Source of the DNA: Streblospio benedicti
Lineage: Eukaryota; Annelida; Polychaeta; Spionida; Spionidae
DNA length: 64,000 bases
Direction of reading: 5' to 3'
Assembly: GCA_019095985.1 (NCBI GenBank)
Contig: CM032662.1
Span: forward strand, 20,792,703-20,856,702
Position 1 is the stretch's first letter, and each line of letters opens with the position of its first letter. Positions 60,701 through 64,000 of this stretch are shown one piece after another. The translations under genes were made by a program, and so were the position numbers. Below the pieces are notes generated by a model that was not told where the DNA came from, ran no database searches, and saw only the letters and a list, made by a program, of their open reading frames with translations.

Positions 60701-62834
60701 GATATTTTTATGATTACACTAATACTCTTATAAGTAAACCCAGAAGTTCTTGCCTCGGCTAATAAAAATGGCTATTGTAAACTGACAGTGGTTGATATTT
60801 TTCTTTGGGGTTTATTTCTATTTGATATGCTTCAGACATACAAATTGCATTAGTGCACTTACCATTCATGTAGTAGTCAATGGTAAGTCCTGATGGACTC
60901 TGCAGGTTGGTGAGTACATCTTGTACATCTGTTCCATCAAGGTAAGCAGAACGGATAGAGCCATAAAGTCCACCACTCTCCATCCTCTCAATCCAGAACA
61001 CTTTTCTGTTATAAAACAAATATTTGAAATGATTCAGTATTGGAGTTGTATAGTTGTCAACTGTAAAATAAGAAAATCCGAGTTTAAGAACCAGATATTG
61101 ATAGGGGATAAATTTTAAACACGTCAAAATGTTATACTTTTATGTATCTCTAGTACTATATTTGTGACAAAATGCACACAATCTACGTAATTAATACACT
61201 GTAATGTAAAAAACTGTATTGATCTTGGCATTGTTTATCAGATGCCACTTTAGTTTATGAAACACACGACAAACCGTCGTAGTGGTGTGGACAGGCACCG
61301 TCATAACTAGAAAGTTTTACAATTTTTCTATACATCGCACTACGCCCAACGCATTCCATACCGTCGCATGTACATGTAGTTGTAGCGGTCTGGATGTAGC
61401 TTTAGTAAAATACAGTGAACCTGTTAATGTGGGACACAGATGACGATAAAAGCAAACCAAAAGACTTAATTTCCACTATCTTTCCACTACCTTAGCCATA
61501 TACAGTAGGATATTCCATGTATTAAAGGCCATATTTCTGATCATGCTCATCATTTATCAAAAATTTCCTTCAAATGTCCAGATCATTCAAAAAACATTTT
61601 CTGTCTGATCTATCAATATTTGATCCACGCCAACCTGCCACAATCTTGAATATTTGACATTGGATACGTGGAACAGTCAGACATTGTGGATATCAAATAT
61701 TAGAATAATGACAGCTCTAATCATTAATATGGTTCTTCACTTAAAAGAATATATCTGAAAAGAAAAAGTGTGCTCAGTATACCTTAGAATTGGGTTTACA
61801 GCAATGGACGTGGGTAAACCGACTGTCTTGACCACGGTGCGTACAAAGTTTCCATCTGCTCGACTCATGTAAATCCTTTTGGCTCTTGTATCAGAAAAGT
61901 AGATGTTTCTGAAGGCAAGATATCAAGAATTGGATGTTACACTCTTAATTATAAATCAGGGTACATAGTGTGTACTACATATGTAAAATATGTTAATGAA
62001 AAGCTAGTAGTTTGGATTGAGGTTTCAACCAATCCTTGAAGAGGTAAACGATCTCACGATTGACCATCATGCGTAGTGCACATTCTCAGCATAGTCACAG
62101 AAGAGACGGAAACTTTCAATGAATATATCATTCATGATGAGGAAATGTGTAACACTGTATATATTTCATTACATGTATAATATTTCATCTTTCTTCTAAT
62201 ATCGTCTTCTGTGAAAAAAGTGATTAATGAAGAAGAGCTGCAGCTAAGTTGCTAATCAACATGTCTACTTCAAATATTAGATTTGCTAAAAATTGACATC
62301 TTTAGTCAAAACTACACTAAATGAACCAACAGTTTTTGACTGGTGTTTAGAGTCTCATAATACAACAATTAATACAAGGTAGGACTTCTGATACTCTCTT
62401 ATCATATGTAATACCATATACTGAATGTATACTTACTTGCTATACCAGTCATAAGCAATGCCCCTAGGTTCTGATAAATTTGGTATCTCCAAATCTTGGG
62501 TATCGGAATAGCCCAAAGTTGACCTAGGTATCTTTGCTCTCTTTACCTGAAAAGAAAAGCCATTGATAAACTTTTTTTGAATAATGTTATTGTGACATGG
62601 AAATACTCAACAATCTCAAGTGTATACTGGGATAATATCAATACCCATACCTAAAGTAGCATTTTGAGATAATATAGGCTCTTTATAACTTGGTACAAAT
62701 ACAATATCATTAAGATGGTAAAATATTCAAAAGCTTACTTTTTTATCAGCAACGTCAACCCACCACACCATCTGTGACTTAGGATCTAATGTTAAATCAG
62801 AAATTGACTTCTCTTCCACAACCATTGCACCAAC
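54779..62834 (-). CDS. LDL-receptor-related membrane protein, C-terminal part (5' beyond window)
   Basis: Type I endocytic-receptor-like protein. Exons, 5' to 3': 62834-62739, 62546-62437, 61908-61783, 61005-60863, 59899-59810, 59591-59406, 59255-59115, 58834-58724, 58452-58312, 57955-57755, 56010-55926, 55732-55618, 55006-54779; 1,773 nt, 590 aa plus stop, all phases consistent. The first six exons form LDLR class B (YWTD-type) beta-propeller repeats: NIYFSDTRAKRIYMSRADG, KVFWIERMESGGLYGSI, GRLFWLDQIESLVETVNHDG. Two EGF-like modules follow (CAAENCNALCVN..., CEGCKNGGFCVRN...). Next come a Thr/Ser/Pro-rich mucin-like stem of about 110 residues, a TM (AVAIAIPIMIVVLILLAMVL), and a cytoplasmic tail of about 115 residues. 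The tail has an NPMY endocytosis motif and GYVSL and GYSEL tyrosine motifs. Family by domain order is LRP; the member is not assigned. LDLR class A repeats, if any, lie outside the window. Confidence 0.9.
55213..55338. mobile_element. Short MITE with ~30 bp inverted ends
   Basis: CCCCTTCAGTTTTCGG at the left mirrors CCGAAAACTGAAGAGG at the right, each next to GGCC-AATTTTGG-type sequence. 126 bp, in the last LRP-like intron. Confidence 0.75.
56260..56679. mobile_element. MITE, CCCCGTCCACAC family, full copy
   Basis: The ends CCCCGTCCACACTG and GGTATGGACGGGG are inverted copies, and TATACGACG is mirrored by CGTATATAG further in. Repeated GTGTGGAC words occur inside. No coding frame. A partial relative lies at 61,220-61,410 in another intron of the same gene. 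Confidence 0.7.
59965..60420 (+). mobile_element. LINE (non-LTR) 3' end with GAT-repeat tail
   Basis: The plus frame around 59,991-60,180 reads LHASETWPLTKPNFQRLQRN, followed by a short RQIC and a LLKLLGLEDLDLIL stretch. This is the pattern found downstream of the reverse transcriptase in RTE/CR1-like LINEs. It ends in (GAT)n near 60,405-60,420. 5'-truncated and out of frame further on, as is usual. Inserted antisense in an LRP-like intron. Confidence 0.75.
60538..60699. mobile_element. MITE with TATACGACCATC ends
   Basis: TATACGACCATCAAAGTGCCC at the left mirrors GGGCGCTTGGATGGTCGTATA at the right. Two direct copies of CACTC-TGTAACAGCCC lie inside. 162 bp, in an LRP-like intron. Confidence 0.8.
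61220..61410. mobile_element. Partial copy of the 56,260 MITE family
   Basis: Shares ATCTTGGCAT-GTTTA, AGTTTAGTTTATGA-ACA and CGTCGCATG-TA words in the same order with 56,470-56,650; the ends are degraded. Confidence 0.5.
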
Positions 62835-62839
62835 CTACA

Positions 62840-64000
62840 AGGTTAACAATTCAAAATCATTCAATGTTTCAAAAGTAAGTTCCAAAACTTCCATAATTTC
62901 CAAATATTTTCAGGCAATAACGGGAGTATCAAGTGAGTGGGATTCCTCAAGACTTTGAAACTAGGACTATCCTCAGTAGTGTTAGTAATATAGGGTGGAC
63001 AAACCTCTCCTTTGTATTGGGAGTGGGTTCCTATTACACTATCTTCTAGTTACTCCTCTCTGAGCAGGTAATGTGTAGCCACGGCTATCACTTACAGGGG
63101 AAACCAGCTTTCAGTGGCGTCTGCTGCTTGTGTCTGGGGTGTCCGTTCTACGACTGGTGGGCTAGTCTCCGGCCATTACAACACACTGATCAGTAGCTTG
63201 TTACTCGTGTGGCATACTGGCAGTGCTTGCTAACTTCGAAGAGAAGTCTCTCTCTCATGGCCAGGATTGTGTGGGGCCTAGTGATATGATCACAGGCATG
63301 TGAACATGACCCATGAAAGTAGTATTAAATAATAGAAGTCATAGGTGTGCACACTGATGATGCAAGGAGACTTTCCAAATCATTAAATCACATATAAAAA
63401 GGCTACATATACAGCATACCGGCATATATGCCAAATTTCACAAAGTTGCGATATTATGAGGTGCTGGCAGAGTTAATATGCAACTGAAGTTCTAACAATC
63501 TTTCAACTGTTTGGAAGTATGGACATGCTGTCGTAAAAAAACCCACACAAAACAATCCTTGTTAGTTGTACTGTGTAAAAACCAAAAACCAAACAAACAA
63601 GTAAACAATGCTTGTTAGATGTGCTGTGCCGAGTGTGATGACATATACTGTAATCCAATATATATACGGTATAATTTTATAAAAATTCAACTGAATTGTC
63701 ATCTCATGGATTTTGCTCGGTACTTGAGATGATGTTATTATTTTGGTCTTACAACCAAGGGGTTGTATGTTTAAGTCCCGTCAGCGCCACTTGATATAGT
63801 AAAAATGCAAGATGATCTTCAGCTATGTCATTATAATGGTATGAACAAGTTTGACATAGAGAACTGAGACAGATGAATTGCATAGATTGTCATAATTCAG
63901 TATAGTCTTACTTGGTACTTTGTATCACTAAAAATTGCAATTTTTCAAACTGCTCTACAGGTGAGCTGCCCATTGAATCAGAGATGTTAAAAAGATGGCA
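62840..64000. other. LRP-like gene intron / upstream, no exon recognised
   Basis: No convincing next upstream exon of the LRP-like gene between 62,835 and the window end. Contains a SINE copy near 63,717. A GC-richer patch at about 63,060-63,300 has no clear open frame. Confidence 0.4.
63717..63860 (+). mobile_element. tRNA-derived SINE, family 2, copy 2
   Basis: Same block order as 35,355-35,500: TTTTGGTCTTACAACCAAGG, then GTTTAAGTCCCGTCAG, then GCGCCACTTGATATAGTA. The tRNA-like B box is partly preserved. Confidence 0.6.

Noticed and set aside
1-64000. LTR elements, retroviral or Polinton-like copies, CRISPR arrays, rRNA
   Set aside because: No long direct terminal repeats with gag/pol-like frames, no capsid-type frames, no regular spacer-repeat array and no rRNA-like sequence were seen. 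CRISPR is not expected in an animal genome.

Overview
This is an animal (metazoan) genomic window, AT-rich and intron-rich. Split genes have canonical GT-AG introns, GC-rich exons sit in AT-rich flanks, and mobile repeats are dense (tRNA-derived SINEs, a LINE 3' end, Penelope-like fragments, many short inverted-repeat elements). The gene set (a tetraspanin, MCRS1, a membrane guanylate cyclase, a Dbl-family RhoGEF and an LDL-receptor-related protein) fits an invertebrate. A marine deuterostome or lophotrochozoan seems likely, but the species cannot be fixed from sequence alone. A 100-base run of N (522-621) marks an assembly gap.

Layout. 1-2,500: repeats, including an antisense Penelope-like fragment and the first copy of a ~440 bp dispersed repeat. 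2,533-3,498 (minus): an intronless tetraspanin. 3,790-4,690: a degenerate ~150 bp tandem repeat lying between the divergent tetraspanin and MCRS1 genes. 5,326-22,375 (plus): MCRS1, 13 coding exons, 540 aa. Its last intron (14,529-22,288) contains a complete 15-exon membrane guanylate cyclase (15,183-21,778, 1,130 aa) on the same strand. The last MCRS1 exon, which finishes its FHA domain, lies beyond the cyclase. 24,055-39,851 (minus): a DH-PH RhoGEF of at least 1,571 aa, convergent with MCRS1. A ~2 kb tandem duplication inside it carries three DH/PH-linker exons twice, one set intact and one set frame-shifted. 41,258-41,640: nested palindromes with a CpG-rich core. 42,000-54,700: mostly gene-free sequence with a TG microsatellite, a Penelope-like fragment, a 3.2 kb interval bracketed by 58 bp inverted repeats, and an unexplained GC-rich island. 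54,779-62,834 (minus): the C-terminal 590 aa of an LDL-receptor-related membrane protein (beta-propeller, two EGF-like modules, mucin-like stem, TM, NPMY tail). Its 5' part lies beyond the right edge.

All exon chains were checked by hand for splice-site dinucleotides and phase, and each adds up to a whole number of codons. The genes do not form one pathway. Three act at the plasma membrane (tetraspanin, cGMP-producing receptor, endocytic receptor), one controls Rho GTPases, and one is nuclear.
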